Assembly (NCBI GenBank): GCA_024743275.1
Contig: JANSWW010000001.1
Span: 248,001-312,000, forward strand
Source: Alphaproteobacteria bacterium
Lineage (GTDB): Bacteria; Pseudomonadota; Alphaproteobacteria; JANSWW01
Direction: 5' to 3'
DNA length: 64,000 nucleotides
This document shows, one piece after another, positions 1 to 7,906 of the stretch. The notes under the pieces are model-generated. The model saw only the letters and a program-made list of their open reading frames with translations, was not told where the DNA came from and did no database searches. Position 1 is the first letter of the stretch; each line of letters opens with the position of its first letter. Made by a program: the position numbers and the translations under genes.

Positions 1-262
1 GCACGCCGACAAGCAGAGTGTTCAAGAGACCAGCCCAGAGCACCTGCGCATAGGTAGAGCGCGAGCTGGTCTCGATCATCGAGAACGCCATCGGCCAGCC
101 CGTCGAGCGCTCGAGAAACCCGAAGCCGGTAGCCATGCCCTGCGCCTCGATGTTGCGCTGCCCCGTGGTCCCGAGAAAGACGAAGAGCGCGACGAGGGCG
201 GCGAAAAAGACACACTGCAGGATGGTGGCGTGTACGCGCTTGGATCTTAGGAATGCGGTCAT
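1..262 (-). CDS. Amino-acid ABC transporter permease, N-terminal part
   Basis: Inner-membrane permease of a polar amino-acid ABC importer, cut by the window edge. The visible 87 residues start MTAFLRSKRVHATILQ, followed by one hydrophobic segment (about residues 13-32) and the periplasmic stretch GMATGFGFLERSTGWPM, which is typical of AapQ/GltJ-like permeases. AGGAG precedes the ATG by about 8 nt. It lies 69 nt downstream of the substrate-binding protein gene in the same leftward operon, and that gap is filled by a strong stem-loop. Assignment to the family is good; the substrate is unknown. Confidence 0.85.
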   Translation of the reverse strand, partial: MTAFLRSKRVHATILQCVFFAALVALFVFLGTTGQRNIEAQGMATGFGFLERSTGWPMAFSMIETSSRSTYAQVLWAGLLNTLLVGV

Positions 263-292
263 GGCCGGGCTCCTGGGCCTACAGGATCAGGT

Positions 293-323
293 GCGCCGTG
301 CAGGAGGGTCTCCCGCACGGCGC
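293..323 (-). promoter_or_regulatory. Intercistronic stem-loop between binding protein and permease
   Basis: An inverted repeat of 14 bp around a 3-nt ACC loop. The outer arms are GCGCCGTGC and GCACGGCGC, and the inner arms GGGAG/CTCCT pair with one G-U. There is no T-run, so it is not a classical terminator. In ABC operons such hairpins usually protect the binding-protein mRNA 3' end, so that this protein is made in excess over the permease; that role is inferred here. Confidence 0.75.
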
Positions 324-331
324 GGTCACGA

Positions 332-1366
332 TCAGTCGAGCACGAGCGGATACAGAAGCCCGCCGTTGTTCCACAGGTTGTTCAGCCCGCGGGGCAGCTT
401 GTAGCGCGATCCCTCCCCCACGGTCCGGTCGTAGATCTCGCCGTAGTTGCCCACAGCGCTGATCACGTTGTATGCCCAGTCGTCGCTGAGGCCGAGCCTC
501 TCGCCAACACCCGGCGACACGCCCAGAAGCCGCTCGATCGTTGGAGAGGGCGGGCTGGCGCGGAACTCGTCCACATTCGCCTGGGTGATGCCCTCCTGTT
601 CGGCCAAGAGAAGGGCCGAGACCATCCAGTTCACCACGTCGAGAAGCGCGTCGTCGCCCTCGCGTACGACGATCCCCTCGGGTTCAAGCTGGATCACCTC
701 ACCGATGATGGTCAGCGAGTCCGGGTCCGGCGCGTTCACGCGTGTCGCGGCGAGGAACGGTCCGAAGCCCGCCAGCGCATCGCAGCGGCCTGCATAGAGC
801 GCGGCCCGAAGCTCTTCCCCGCTTTCGAACGAGAGCGGCTGATACTCGATGCCGTTGCTTTCGAGATAGTCGGCCAGCACGCGCTCGACCGTTGTGCCCG
901 CGTTGGCGCAGAACACGCCGCCTTCGAGATCGGCAATGCTCTCGGCGCCGAGTTCGGATTGCGCCATGACGTAGAAGGGTCCGATGAAGTAGGGCAGCGA
1001 GAATTGCAGCCCGAGTTCGGTGTCGCGGCTCTGGGTCCAGCCGGTGACCTTGATGATAACGTCGATGTCGCCCGACTGGATCGCCGGGAAGCGCTGCGCC
1101 CAGCTGATCGGCACGATTTGCACCGCGTCGGGCGAGCCAAGTATCGCGGTGGCCAGCGCGCGGCAGAACTCGATGTCGAAGCCCTGCCATTTGCCCTGGT
1201 CATCGACCTCCGCAAAGCCCAGATAGCTTCCGTTGTGGCCGGTGCACAGAAGGCTGCCGCGTTCTTGGATGGCCGAGAGCGTGTCCCCGGCCTGCGCCGT
1301 TGCGGGAAGCGCTGCCGAGACCGCGAGCGCCACGCCCGCCGCGAGTGTCACAATTTTCGAAGTCAT
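332..1366 (-). CDS. Amino-acid ABC transporter substrate-binding protein
   Basis: Periplasmic solute-binding protein of 344 aa that captures an amino acid and delivers it to the permease. Residues 1-26 (MTSKIVTLAAGVALAV..ATAQA) form a clear signal peptide. The body contains the family-3 core, for example LLCTGHNGSYLGFAEVD, GKWQGFDIEFCRALATAILG and GVFCANAGTTVE, and it ends ..NNGGLLYPLVLD as in AapJ-type proteins. The start was chosen at 1366 because AAGGAG lies just upstream and the signal peptide begins there; the frame is open further upstream. Its ATG overlaps the stop of the upstream enolase-like gene as ATGA, implying translational coupling. Confidence 0.9.
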   Translation of the reverse strand: MTSKIVTLAAGVALAVSAALPATAQAGDTLSAIQERGSLLCTGHNGSYLGFAEVDDQGKWQGFDIEFCRALATAILGSPDAVQIVPISWAQRFPAIQSGDIDVIIKVTGWTQSRDTELGLQFSLPYFIGPFYVMAQSELGAESIADLEGGVFCANAGTTVERVLADYLESNGIEYQPLSFESGEELRAALYAGRCDALAGFGPFLAATRVNAPDPDSLTIIGEVIQLEPEGIVVREGDDALLDVVNWMVSALLLAEQEGITQANVDEFRASPPSPTIERLLGVSPGVGERLGLSDDWAYNVISAVGNYGEIYDRTVGEGSRYKLPRGLNNLWNNGGLLYPLVLD

Positions 1367-2544
1367 TCTGCTCTCCTTGCTAGATTTTCGGTTTGCCCCT
1401 TGGCAGGGTCGTTTGTGATGCCCGAGTGCTGGTGGACCGAGGCGACCGCGAGCGCGCCGTGCGGCAGACATAGGCCCAGCCCCTCGCCAGTCGGCAGCCG
1501 GCACCGACCCGTGCCGTCCGCCCGCTCAAGGCGGTAGTCGTCGAAAAACACCGTATGCACGCTGTGATATTCCACGTGCGCGATGCACTCGTCGGCCGCG
1601 GCGAGGTGGCAGGCGGCGGCCAACGCGACGGCGGTAGACGACACTTCCAGGGACAGGCGCACATCGGTTCCCATGACCGCCGCGCTCAGATCCCGGACTC
1701 GCCCGATGCCGCCGCAAGCGATGGGGGCGGTCTGCAGGAAGGTCACGGCGGCGCTGTCGATCATGGCGCGGTGAAGCTCCGGCCTGTGCTCGGCCTCGAC
1801 CCCCATCACCGGCACGCCCTGTCGTACCAGCCAGGCCATCCCTTCAACATCCTGCGGCTGTACCGGGGATTGGAAGGCCTCGATTCTCTCGGCCGGCAGG
1901 GCCTCGAAGACCCGAAGCGCGGTCGCGGGCGCATAGCTGTAGACGGCATCGATGATGATCGAGACATCGGCGGGAAGCGCATTAAGAACGGCGCGGACCC
2001 TGGCGAGATCCTCGACGACGCTCTGGGCGCCGATCTTCAGCTTGACGATCGAATGCCCGGCATCCGCCATCGTGGTCATCTCGTCCACGAGATCGGCGGT
2101 TGTCTTGCCGTCGCCGTAAAGCCCCCCGCTGCCGTAGAGGCGCACGCTGCCGGAACCTGTCGGTGACAGGTACCGGTAGAGCGGCAGACTGGCGCGGCGC
2201 GCGGCGAGGTCCCGCGCGGCGATGTCGATTCCCGAAAGCGCCGAGGCAGCGATGCCGTGGCGCGAGGTAAGCGTGACGCGCCTCACAAGGCCGGCCGCGA
2301 TGTCCTCCACTTCGTCGAGTTCACGGCCGAGGAAGGACGGCACGATCTCGGTGGCGAGATAGGCGGCCAACGCGTCCGGCGACGCGTCGAAGCACCAGCA
2401 TTCGCCGACACCCGTGGTTCCGCACTCCGCAATCATCTCAATGAAGACCGCGTATTTGCGAGTCCAGCGGATCACCGGGTTCCACAACCCTCCGCCGAGA
2501 TCGTTGGAATGTGTCAGGACCGATATGGCGACGATCCGTGTCAT
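1363..2544 (-). CDS. Enolase-superfamily (mandelate racemase/muconate lactonizing) enzyme
   Basis: A 393-aa member of the enolase superfamily, which abstracts a proton alpha to a carboxylate using Mg2+. Seen: an N-terminal capping domain, then the barrel with a KxK motif (KLKIG, about 167-171), a first metal-ligand Asp (SIIIDAV), and a third ligand region (VMGVEAEHR). At the usual second-ligand position, normally E-x-P, the sequence is AFQSPVQPQD, so Gln replaces Glu. The gene is coupled by ATGA overlaps to the GntR regulator upstream and the ABC binding protein downstream. This suggests catabolism or racemisation of the imported compound. The substrate cannot be read from sequence, and the Q substitution raises the possibility of altered chemistry. 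Confidence 0.82.
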   Translation of the reverse strand: MTRIVAISVLTHSNDLGGGLWNPVIRWTRKYAVFIEMIAECGTTGVGECWCFDASPDALAAYLATEIVPSFLGRELDEVEDIAAGLVRRVTLTSRHGIAASALSGIDIAARDLAARRASLPLYRYLSPTGSGSVRLYGSGGLYGDGKTTADLVDEMTTMADAGHSIVKLKIGAQSVVEDLARVRAVLNALPADVSIIIDAVYSYAPATALRVFEALPAERIEAFQSPVQPQDVEGMAWLVRQGVPVMGVEAEHRPELHRAMIDSAAVTFLQTAPIACGGIGRVRDLSAAVMGTDVRLSLEVSSTAVALAAACHLAAADECIAHVEYHSVHTVFFDDYRLERADGTGRCRLPTGEGLGLCLPHGALAVASVHQHSGITNDPAKGQTENLARRAE

Positions 2545-3284
2545 GGCGTGTCGCCTTCCGCCGTATCCGCCTCAATCCGGAAGTTCGGGTCCGGCATGTG
2601 CCGGAGCGCGCGCAGAAAACGTTCCTCGAATTGCAGCGAATGCCGGTGCGCGACGCGGTCCGCCTCTTCCACGTCCCTAGCGCGGATTGCGCTGACGAAA
2701 TCATCGTGCTGGTCCCGCAGGAGCGAGCGGCCCTCTGTCTGAATCAGGAATTCGATGTGGATATGCAGGTAGCGCCGCGCGTCGGACAGCAGCTCGCCGT
2801 ACTGGCGCGCGACATAGGGATTGTGGCCAGCCTCCCCAACCGCGATGTGGAAGTCGTAGTTGGCTTGCAGCATGTCCATCGGCTCGAAGGCGCGCACGGC
2901 GGCGTTGAATTCAGCGGCCCGCACCTCGATCCGATCGAGGTCGGCCGTCGTCCGATGCCGCGCCGCAAGCCGTGTGGCGAAGCGCTGCTGCAGGTCTAAC
3001 GCGGCCATGAAATGTGGAAAGCCCATTAGGTCGATCGGGGCCACGACCGCACCGCGATTGGGCAACGTCACCACGAGCCGTTCGGCGCCGAGACGGTTGA
3101 TCGCCTCGCGAACGGGTGAACGCGAGACGCCGAATGACCTGGAGATCTGCGTCTCGTCGAGAGGCTCTCCTGGACGAAGCTCAAGCGTCAGGATCCGCCG
3201 ACGAAGCCCTTCGCAGACCTCGGATGCGGAGGAACCCTTGCGGTACTTGATGGTCGTCGCGTCTGGTGATGTCGAATCTTGCAT
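2541..3284 (-). CDS. GntR-family (FCD) transcriptional regulator
   Basis: A 247-aa repressor-type regulator. Its N-terminal winged helix contains ILTLELRPGEPLDETQISRSFGVSRSPVREAI, the GntR signature, here spanning about residues 30-61. An all-helical FCD ligand domain follows, with the typical acidic/His pocket residues (NYDFHIAVGEAGHN, HIEFLIQTEG, ..DDFVSAIRARDVEEAD). The start at 3284 gives MQDSTSPDATT; an upstream ATG would put the operator-like TGCATAC repeats inside the gene. The gene is first in the operon and its stop overlaps the next ATG. It probably controls its own operon in response to the imported solute. Confidence 0.88.
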   Translation of the reverse strand: MQDSTSPDATTIKYRKGSSASEVCEGLRRRILTLELRPGEPLDETQISRSFGVSRSPVREAINRLGAERLVVTLPNRGAVVAPIDLMGFPHFMAALDLQQRFATRLAARHRTTADLDRIEVRAAEFNAAVRAFEPMDMLQANYDFHIAVGEAGHNPYVARQYGELLSDARRYLHIHIEFLIQTEGRSLLRDQHDDFVSAIRARDVEEADRVAHRHSLQFEERFLRALRHMPDPNFRIEADTAEGDTP

Positions 3285-3330
3285 ACTAAAAGAATGCACA
3301 ATAATTTTTTTGAATGCAAGATGCATACAA
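3276..3330. promoter_or_regulatory. Putative GntR operator cluster
   Basis: A run of TGCA half-sites sits immediately upstream of the regulator: TTGCATAC at 3279-3286, ATGCACA at 3294-3300, ATGCAAG at 3314-3320 and ATGCATACAA at 3321-3330. Two copies of TGCATAC are about 43 bp apart. FCD-type GntR regulators commonly bind AT-rich palindromes of this sort near their own start; binding here is inferred. Confidence 0.5.
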
Positions 3331-3410
3331 ATGATATGGATAGTGACTTTCTCACAGCGTCGCTTGGAACAGGTTGGCCAACACCCCCCGGGCGTGCTTC
3401 AAGGCCCGCA

Positions 3411-3756
3411 AAATACTTGCTTGTCTCGCACGCCAAGGTGCGTCCGGGCGTCATGGACGCCCGCCTTATTCAGTTCATGCGCCACGTCCGGAACGAGACC
3501 GGGCTGCGGAACATCCGCTTCCACGACTTCCGGCATGAGTTTGCGATCAGGTACTTAATAGCAGGGCGGGTCGATCTACCGGCTGCAACAGATCCTGGGT
3601 CACGCATCCATCAAAACGACCGAAATCGACCTCGCCCACGTGGACTCCGAGGTGCGATTGAACGCCGTATATCAGGCAGAATCACCCGTTAATTCCGGTG
3701 ACCAGGGGTGGACAGAAAGCGACCAACCCGCAAAGGGTGCTCCCCTGTTCAACTAA
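3411..3756 (+). pseudogene. Tyrosine recombinase (integrase) C-terminal remnant, frameshifted
   Basis: Two frames together encode the end of a phage-type integrase. The first (to about 3565) reads ..LIQFMRHVRNETGLRN.. and contains the catalytic-domain box HDFRHEFAIRYLIAG. After a frameshift the second frame reads YRLQQILGHASIKTTEID and ends at the TAA at 3754-3756. The position normally held by the nucleophilic Tyr (TTEIY.H) reads TTEID, and the N-terminal half is missing. It lies outside the tRNA fragment, so it looks like debris from an older insertion at the same tRNA. It is certainly non-functional. Confidence 0.8.
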
Positions 3757-3802
3757 AAGATAACGATTTTTGGAAAATGTTTTGTGAGCAAAATCAAGGA
3801 GA

Positions 3803-3868
3803 TGGCGGAGGGGATGGGATTCGAACCCACGATACGGAGTTACCCGTATAACGGTTTAGCAAACCGCC
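3803..3868 (-). other. tRNA-Ser(GCU) 3' fragment; probable left prophage attachment junction
   Basis: Read on the minus strand, the sequence contains an intact anticodon stem-loop with anticodon GCU, a long variable arm (arms CGG/CCG), the T-arm with GGTTCGAATCC, the acceptor 3' strand and an encoded CCA. On the 5' side, past the anticodon stem (about 3868), the sequence no longer resembles a tRNA: the D-arm and 5' acceptor strand are missing. This is what remains at the distal end when an element integrates in the anticodon region and restores the tRNA at its other end. The intact copy should lie at the right junction beyond the window. Confidence 0.75.
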
Positions 3869-3926
3869 CTGGTGGGGCTGGGGGTCTAAAATCGACCCGC
3901 TAAGTTATTGATTTTATTGTATTGGC

Positions 3927-3941
3927 TTGCGTTTATCGCAA
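3927..3941. promoter_or_regulatory. Palindromic repressor-operator-like site near the left junction
   Basis: The 15-mer TTGCGTTTATCGCAA is a palindrome (TTGCG/CGCAA) and matches the form of the sites flanking the repressor gene (for example 63910-63924). It lies about 60 bp inside the attachment junction. It could be bound by the prophage repressor or be an integrase/excisionase arm site; only the sequence similarity is observed. Confidence 0.45.
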
Positions 3942-3981
3942 GTTCATATCGCTGGAATCAGCGAAAATCGCTGAAAAAGGC

Positions 3982-3999
3982 GTCCGAAAAACGTCCGAA
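3982..3999. repeat. GTCCGAA direct repeat pair (11-bp period)
   Basis: GTCCGAA occurs at 3982-3988 and 3993-3999. The same word with the same 11-bp period occurs at 52160-52177 just beyond the small terminase gene. One helical turn between repeats suggests protein binding; the protein is unknown. Confidence 0.45.
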
Positions 4000-4000
4000 G

Positions 4001-4384
4001 TCACCCAGCAGCGTCCTGGTCCTCCCGCAGGCCGCGGAGCCCGATCGCCCACTGCAAGCAAATCTGAATGGTTCCTAAACGATCGCGCGCAGTGGGGAAC
4101 TGGTCGCCCGAGGCGCGCAGATCGTTAACCGCCTTGATGACCGCACGCTGCAGGTTCGCCTTCTCATAGTGCTGGTGGAGGACAAACCCGCTCACAACCT
4201 CAGTAGTGAACGGGCCTGCTTCCGGTTCCCGGATTGACCGCAGCACAGAGGACAACTCCTCGTCTGCATCGAAGCCAAGGCCGGGACCAGCACACTCGGT
4301 CTTCACGTTCTCGATGATCCTGCCGAGGAGCCGGTGGGCCTGATCTTCGGATTCGCAACCGGGCGGCATCAGGTCAGCCAGCAT
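4001..4384 (-). CDS. Hypothetical protein
   Basis: A 127-aa frame starting MLADLMPPGCESEDQ and continuing with a helical, coding-like composition (for example VVSGFVLHQHYEKANLQRAV). The start is uncertain: the frame is open further upstream with no Met, and no strong ribosome-binding site precedes 4384. It is divergent from the HNH-like gene. I recognise no family. It sits between the attachment junction and the restriction cargo, so it could be part of that cargo or a chance frame. Confidence 0.4.
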   Translation of the reverse strand: MLADLMPPGCESEDQAHRLLGRIIENVKTECAGPGLGFDADEELSSVLRSIREPEAGPFTTEVVSGFVLHQHYEKANLQRAVIKAVNDLRASGDQFPTARDRLGTIQICLQWAIGLRGLREDQDAAG

Positions 4385-4443
4385 GTCCTGCAAATAGGTC
4401 AACTGTGCTAGAGCCGTCGAAGCCGAATTGCTACAATGAGAAA

Positions 4444-5157
4444 ATGGATCAGATCGACGACTATTCCGACGTCCGCCACAAGGCATGGTGCATTCATTGC
4501 ACGGCTTCGCTCGAGACCTGCGAGACGAACCGGGACCACGTGCCCTCGAGGTCGCTCCTCGACAAGCCCTACCCGCCGGAACTTCCTGTCGTCGAGATCT
4601 GCACCTCCTGCAATACCTCCTTCTCGCAAGACGAGGAGTACTTCGCCGCGTTCCTCGGTGCCGTCATCACCGGCTCGACGGATCCCGACGTCCAGACGAT
4701 CCCCGCAGCAGAACGGGTACTCCGGCGCAACCCATCGCTGAAAGCTCGTATCGACCGGTCCCGGAAGGATTTCAAGACGCTCGGCGGGGAAAATCGAACC
4801 ATCTGGGAGCCTGAGATGGGCCGGGTGAAAAACGCGCTTGTGAAGAACGCCCGGGGTCACGTCTACTTCGAGCTCGGTCAGCCCGCGATGGGCGAGCCCG
4901 TGCACTTTCACGCGACACCGCTCGAAACCTTCACCGCCGAAGAGCGCGAAGCGTTCTTCTCGATGCCGATGATCGAGGTCTGGCCCGAGGTCGGGAGTCG
5001 GATGATGACCCGCGTCTTCACCGGCCAGGACATGGAGGACGGGTGGATCGTCGTGCAGGACGGCGTCTATCGCTTCGCAGTCGCTGAAGACGATGGGTTT
5101 GCCGTCAAGATCGTATTGCGCGAATATCTGGCCGCCGAGGTCATCTGGTCGTATTGA
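4444..5157 (+). CDS. HNH-endonuclease-like protein
   Basis: A 237-aa protein. The N-terminal region has WCIHCTA (CxxC), then RDHVPSRSLL and EICTSCNTSFSQDEEYF (second CxxC). This two-CxxC plus D-H-x-P arrangement is that of zinc-structured HNH/beta-beta-alpha-metal nucleases. The C-terminal half is unassigned. TACAAT at 4432-4437 lies only 6 nt before the ATG and there is no clear Shine-Dalgarno, so the message may be leaderless. It is first in a rightward row with vsr, a C5 methyltransferase and a restriction enzyme, so a role in phage or DNA restriction is plausible but not shown. Confidence 0.6.
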   Translation: MDQIDDYSDVRHKAWCIHCTASLETCETNRDHVPSRSLLDKPYPPELPVVEICTSCNTSFSQDEEYFAAFLGAVITGSTDPDVQTIPAAERVLRRNPSLKARIDRSRKDFKTLGGENRTIWEPEMGRVKNALVKNARGHVYFELGQPAMGEPVHFHATPLETFTAEEREAFFSMPMIEVWPEVGSRMMTRVFTGQDMEDGWIVVQDGVYRFAVAEDDGFAVKIVLREYLAAEVIWSY

Positions 5158-5179
5158 TCAAAGGTCGTAATTCACTGTT

Positions 5180-5620
5180 ATGGACACCCGAACGCCGGAA
5201 CAGCGCAGGCGGATCATGCAATCCGTCGGCAGCAAGAATACCAAGCCGGAGCTAGCCGTACGACGTACTCTCAGAAGGCTCGGCTACGGCTATCGCCTGC
5301 ATCGCAAGGATCTGCCCGGCACCCCGGACATCGCTATGATCGGGCGGCGCAAAGCCATCTTCGTGCACGGTTGCTTCTGGCACTGGCACGGTTGTGCCAA
5401 GGGCCGCCTCCCGAAGTCGCGCCAGGACTACTGGCGCCCCAAGCTTGAACGAAACGTTCACCGCGATAGAACGAAGATAGAACGCCTCGAATCGCTCGGT
5501 TGGCAGGTTCTGGTGGTCTGGGCCTGCGAGCTTGGCGATCCCGAGGCGCTCGCGCATCGCCTGCAAGAGTTTGTGGACGGATGCAAAAATCCGATCGACA
5601 TCGAGCGCAAACTACGCTAA
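5180..5620 (+). CDS. vsr: Very-short-patch repair endonuclease (Vsr)
   Basis: A 146-aa protein of normal Vsr length. Vsr nicks 5' of T in T:G mismatches made when 5-methylcytosine deaminates, and so accompanies C5 methyltransferases. Seen: the N-terminal MDTRTPEQRRRIMQSVGSKN region that contacts DNA, catalytic DLPGTPDIAM (metal-binding Asp), FVHGCFWHWHGC (catalytic His and zinc/aromatic wedge residues), and the zinc ligand pattern continuing to WKPxL-like YWRPKLERN. It lies 7 nt upstream of the methyltransferase, the usual pairing. Confidence in family is high. Confidence 0.95.
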   Translation: MDTRTPEQRRRIMQSVGSKNTKPELAVRRTLRRLGYGYRLHRKDLPGTPDIAMIGRRKAIFVHGCFWHWHGCAKGRLPKSRQDYWRPKLERNVHRDRTKIERLESLGWQVLVVWACELGDPEALAHRLQEFVDGCKNPIDIERKLR

Positions 5621-5626
5621 ACTAAG

Positions 5627-6982
5627 ATGATGATAAGAGAAAAACAAGTAAAGGGGCAAGCAGGGATGCGACCGATCGGGGTAGATCTGTTCGCCGGAGC
5701 GGGCGGGCTAAGTCTTGGCTTTGAACAGGCCGGCTTCGACGTCGCTGCCGCAGTAGAAATCGATCCTGTTCACTGCGCCGTACACAAGTTCAACTTCCCG
5801 CGCACGGCGGTGATCCCGAAGAGTGTCGAAGGCCTAAGCGCCGCGGAGATCCGAGAGCGCGCCGGGATCGGCAGTCGGCCGGTAGATTGCGTCTTCGGCG
5901 GCGCACCTTGTCAGGGCTTTTCCCTGATCGGTCACCGCGCCTTTGACGATCCTCGCAACAGGTTGGTCTCCCATTTCGTCAGGCTGGTCGCGGAGCTCGA
6001 TGCGCGCAGCTTTGTGTTCGAGAACGTCAAGGGCCTGACTGTCGGACGGCACAAGAACTTTCTCGAGGAACTCGTCGAAGCCTTCGACCGCGAGGGCTAT
6101 GATATTCGCCTTCCCTGGCAGGTTCTCAATGCCGGACATTTTGGTGTTCCGCAGTTTCGTGAGCGCCTGATCCTTATCGGCGCGAGAAAAGGCGAGACGC
6201 TGCCCGATTATCCCGCGCCGCTCACCAACCTCGCCGACGGTCGCAAGCCGATTAACGGGCTTCCCCCAGGGCCGAGTTGTGCGGACGCGCTTGGCGATTT
6301 GCCCGACGCCGATGCATTCGACGAGTTGATTGCGAGCGACGCGGTCATTAACGCCTCTTACGGCGATTCGTCGGACTATGCCGCTGCACTACGCTGTCTG
6401 TCCAACGATGCCTGGCACTATGGCCATGCGCGCGATTGGAACGCGGGCGTCCTGACTTCCAGCGCACGAACCGAGCACACCAACATCTCGCGCAGACGCT
6501 TTGGCGACACCGATCCGGGCAAGGTCGAGCCGATCAGCCGGTTCTACAAGCTCCCGCAGGACGGGGTCTCGAATACGCTCCGGGCCGGGACCGACGGGGC
6601 ACGCGGCGCTTTCACCAGCCCACGACCAATCCACTACGCCTACGCCCGCTGCATTACGGTTCGCGAGATGGCCCGGCTGCACGGCTTCCCGGACTGGTTC
6701 CGCTTTCATGTCACCAAGTGGCACGGCGCCCGCCAAATCGGCAATGCCGTCCCGCCGCCGCTAGCACGCGCTGTGGCAGAGAGCGTGCACACGGCTCTCG
6801 GTGCGAAGGCCTTAAGGCCGGAGGAGACCATCCCCTTGGGCGATCCGTCGCTTCTTGGGTTGGACCTTACACAGGCGGCCAATCACTTCGGGGTCGAAGC
6901 ACCCCCGTCCCGTCGGGATAAGAAAAGCGGTGCGCGCAAGCGCAAACAAATCGATATCGAACGCGAACGTCTTTCAGGCTAA
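5627..6982 (+). CDS. DNA (cytosine-5) methyltransferase
   Basis: A 451-aa C5-cytosine methyltransferase that modifies host and prophage DNA at its recognition site. Conserved motifs appear in order: I DLFAGAGGLSLGFEQAGF, IV GGAPCQGFSLIG with the catalytic Cys, VI FENVKGL, VIII QFRERLILIG, a target-recognition region with SNTLRAGTDGARGAFT, and X RQIGNAVPPPLARA. The start at 5627 gives a short lysine-rich tail; MRPIGVDLF at 5666 is an alternative. The gene lies between vsr and the PD-(D/E)XK endonuclease, so this is the modification half of a type II system. Specificity cannot be read from sequence. Confidence 0.95.
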   Translation: MMIREKQVKGQAGMRPIGVDLFAGAGGLSLGFEQAGFDVAAAVEIDPVHCAVHKFNFPRTAVIPKSVEGLSAAEIRERAGIGSRPVDCVFGGAPCQGFSLIGHRAFDDPRNRLVSHFVRLVAELDARSFVFENVKGLTVGRHKNFLEELVEAFDREGYDIRLPWQVLNAGHFGVPQFRERLILIGARKGETLPDYPAPLTNLADGRKPINGLPPGPSCADALGDLPDADAFDELIASDAVINASYGDSSDYAAALRCLSNDAWHYGHARDWNAGVLTSSARTEHTNISRRRFGDTDPGKVEPISRFYKLPQDGVSNTLRAGTDGARGAFTSPRPIHYAYARCITVREMARLHGFPDWFRFHVTKWHGARQIGNAVPPPLARAVAESVHTALGAKALRPEETIPLGDPSLLGLDLTQAANHFGVEAPPSRRDKKSGARKRKQIDIERERLSG

Positions 6983-6988
6983 CTCAGA

Positions 6989-7804
6989 ATGCCCCCACGT
7001 AATTCAAAAGGACAGTACGAAACGATAATCTCCGAAATCTTCAAACGGCACTACCGGGGAGGCGGCCAGGAATTCACCTTCGAACGCGAGGAGATCGCCG
7101 AAGTCGGGACGGCATGCGGGGTCGGCGTCCCGCGCAATCTCGGCGACGTCGTCTACACCTATCGCCATCGTAGTGCGCTCCCGGACGAAATCCTCAAGAC
7201 GCAACCCGACGGCATGTACTGGCTGATCCTCGGTGCCGGGGACGCGGTCTACCGTTTCCGGTTGTCGCGTCTCGCTCACATCATGCCGACGCAGGGATTG
7301 CTCGTCCGTAAGATCCCCGATGCTACGCCTGAGATCATCCGCACCTACGCACTCAGCGACGAACAGGCGCTCCTTGCCAAGATCCGCTATAACCGCCTCA
7401 TCGACCTGTTCCTCGGGATTACCGCCTATTCCCTCCAGAACCATCTGCGAACGAAGATCGAGAACTACGGTCAGATCGAGATCGACGAACTCTACGTGGG
7501 CGTGAATACCAGCGGTGCGCAGTCGGTCATTCCCGTCCAGGCCAAGGGCGGTCGCGATAAGCTCGGCGTGATCCAGACGATCCAGGACGTCGTCTACTGC
7601 CGCACCAAAGACAAGTACAAGGACTGCCTCGCCCGACCGGTTTCCGCCCAGTTCATGGCCGACGACGTTATCGCCATGTTTGAGCTCAACTTCGACGGTG
7701 ACGACGTCTCGATTGTGCAGGAACGGCATTACCGCCTGACTGACGCCGGGCAGATCGGTCCCGCCGACCTCGAACTCTATGCTCGAGGGGAAGAAACGCC
7801 TTAG
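6989..7804 (+). CDS. Type II restriction endonuclease, PD-(D/E)XK fold (predicted)
   Basis: A 271-aa protein 6 nt after the methyltransferase stop. The candidate active site is IEIDELYVG, followed about 17 residues later by VIPVQAKGGRD. This gives an acidic residue and a Q-x-K dyad as in PD-(D/E)XK nucleases, near residues 165-190. It would cut unmodified incoming DNA. Type II enzymes diverge strongly, so the call rests on this motif plus the position beside a C5 methyltransferase and vsr. Confidence 0.75.
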   Translation: MPPRNSKGQYETIISEIFKRHYRGGGQEFTFEREEIAEVGTACGVGVPRNLGDVVYTYRHRSALPDEILKTQPDGMYWLILGAGDAVYRFRLSRLAHIMPTQGLLVRKIPDATPEIIRTYALSDEQALLAKIRYNRLIDLFLGITAYSLQNHLRTKIENYGQIEIDELYVGVNTSGAQSVIPVQAKGGRDKLGVIQTIQDVVYCRTKDKYKDCLARPVSAQFMADDVIAMFELNFDGDDVSIVQERHYRLTDAGQIGPADLELYARGEETP

Positions 7805-7906
7805 GGTAGAAAGCGTGCGATCCGTTGCTCGTGAATTTACCGCCTTTGAATAAGAAGCCGACTCTCCAGAAAGACCCATTTGATCCCTAATCGTGGAGCG
7901 TGAGTG

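Noticed and set aside
3279..3692. An apparently intact 137-aa integrase-like gene
   Set aside because: Similarity breaks at about 3565 and resumes in another frame; the catalytic Tyr is absent, so it is a remnant.
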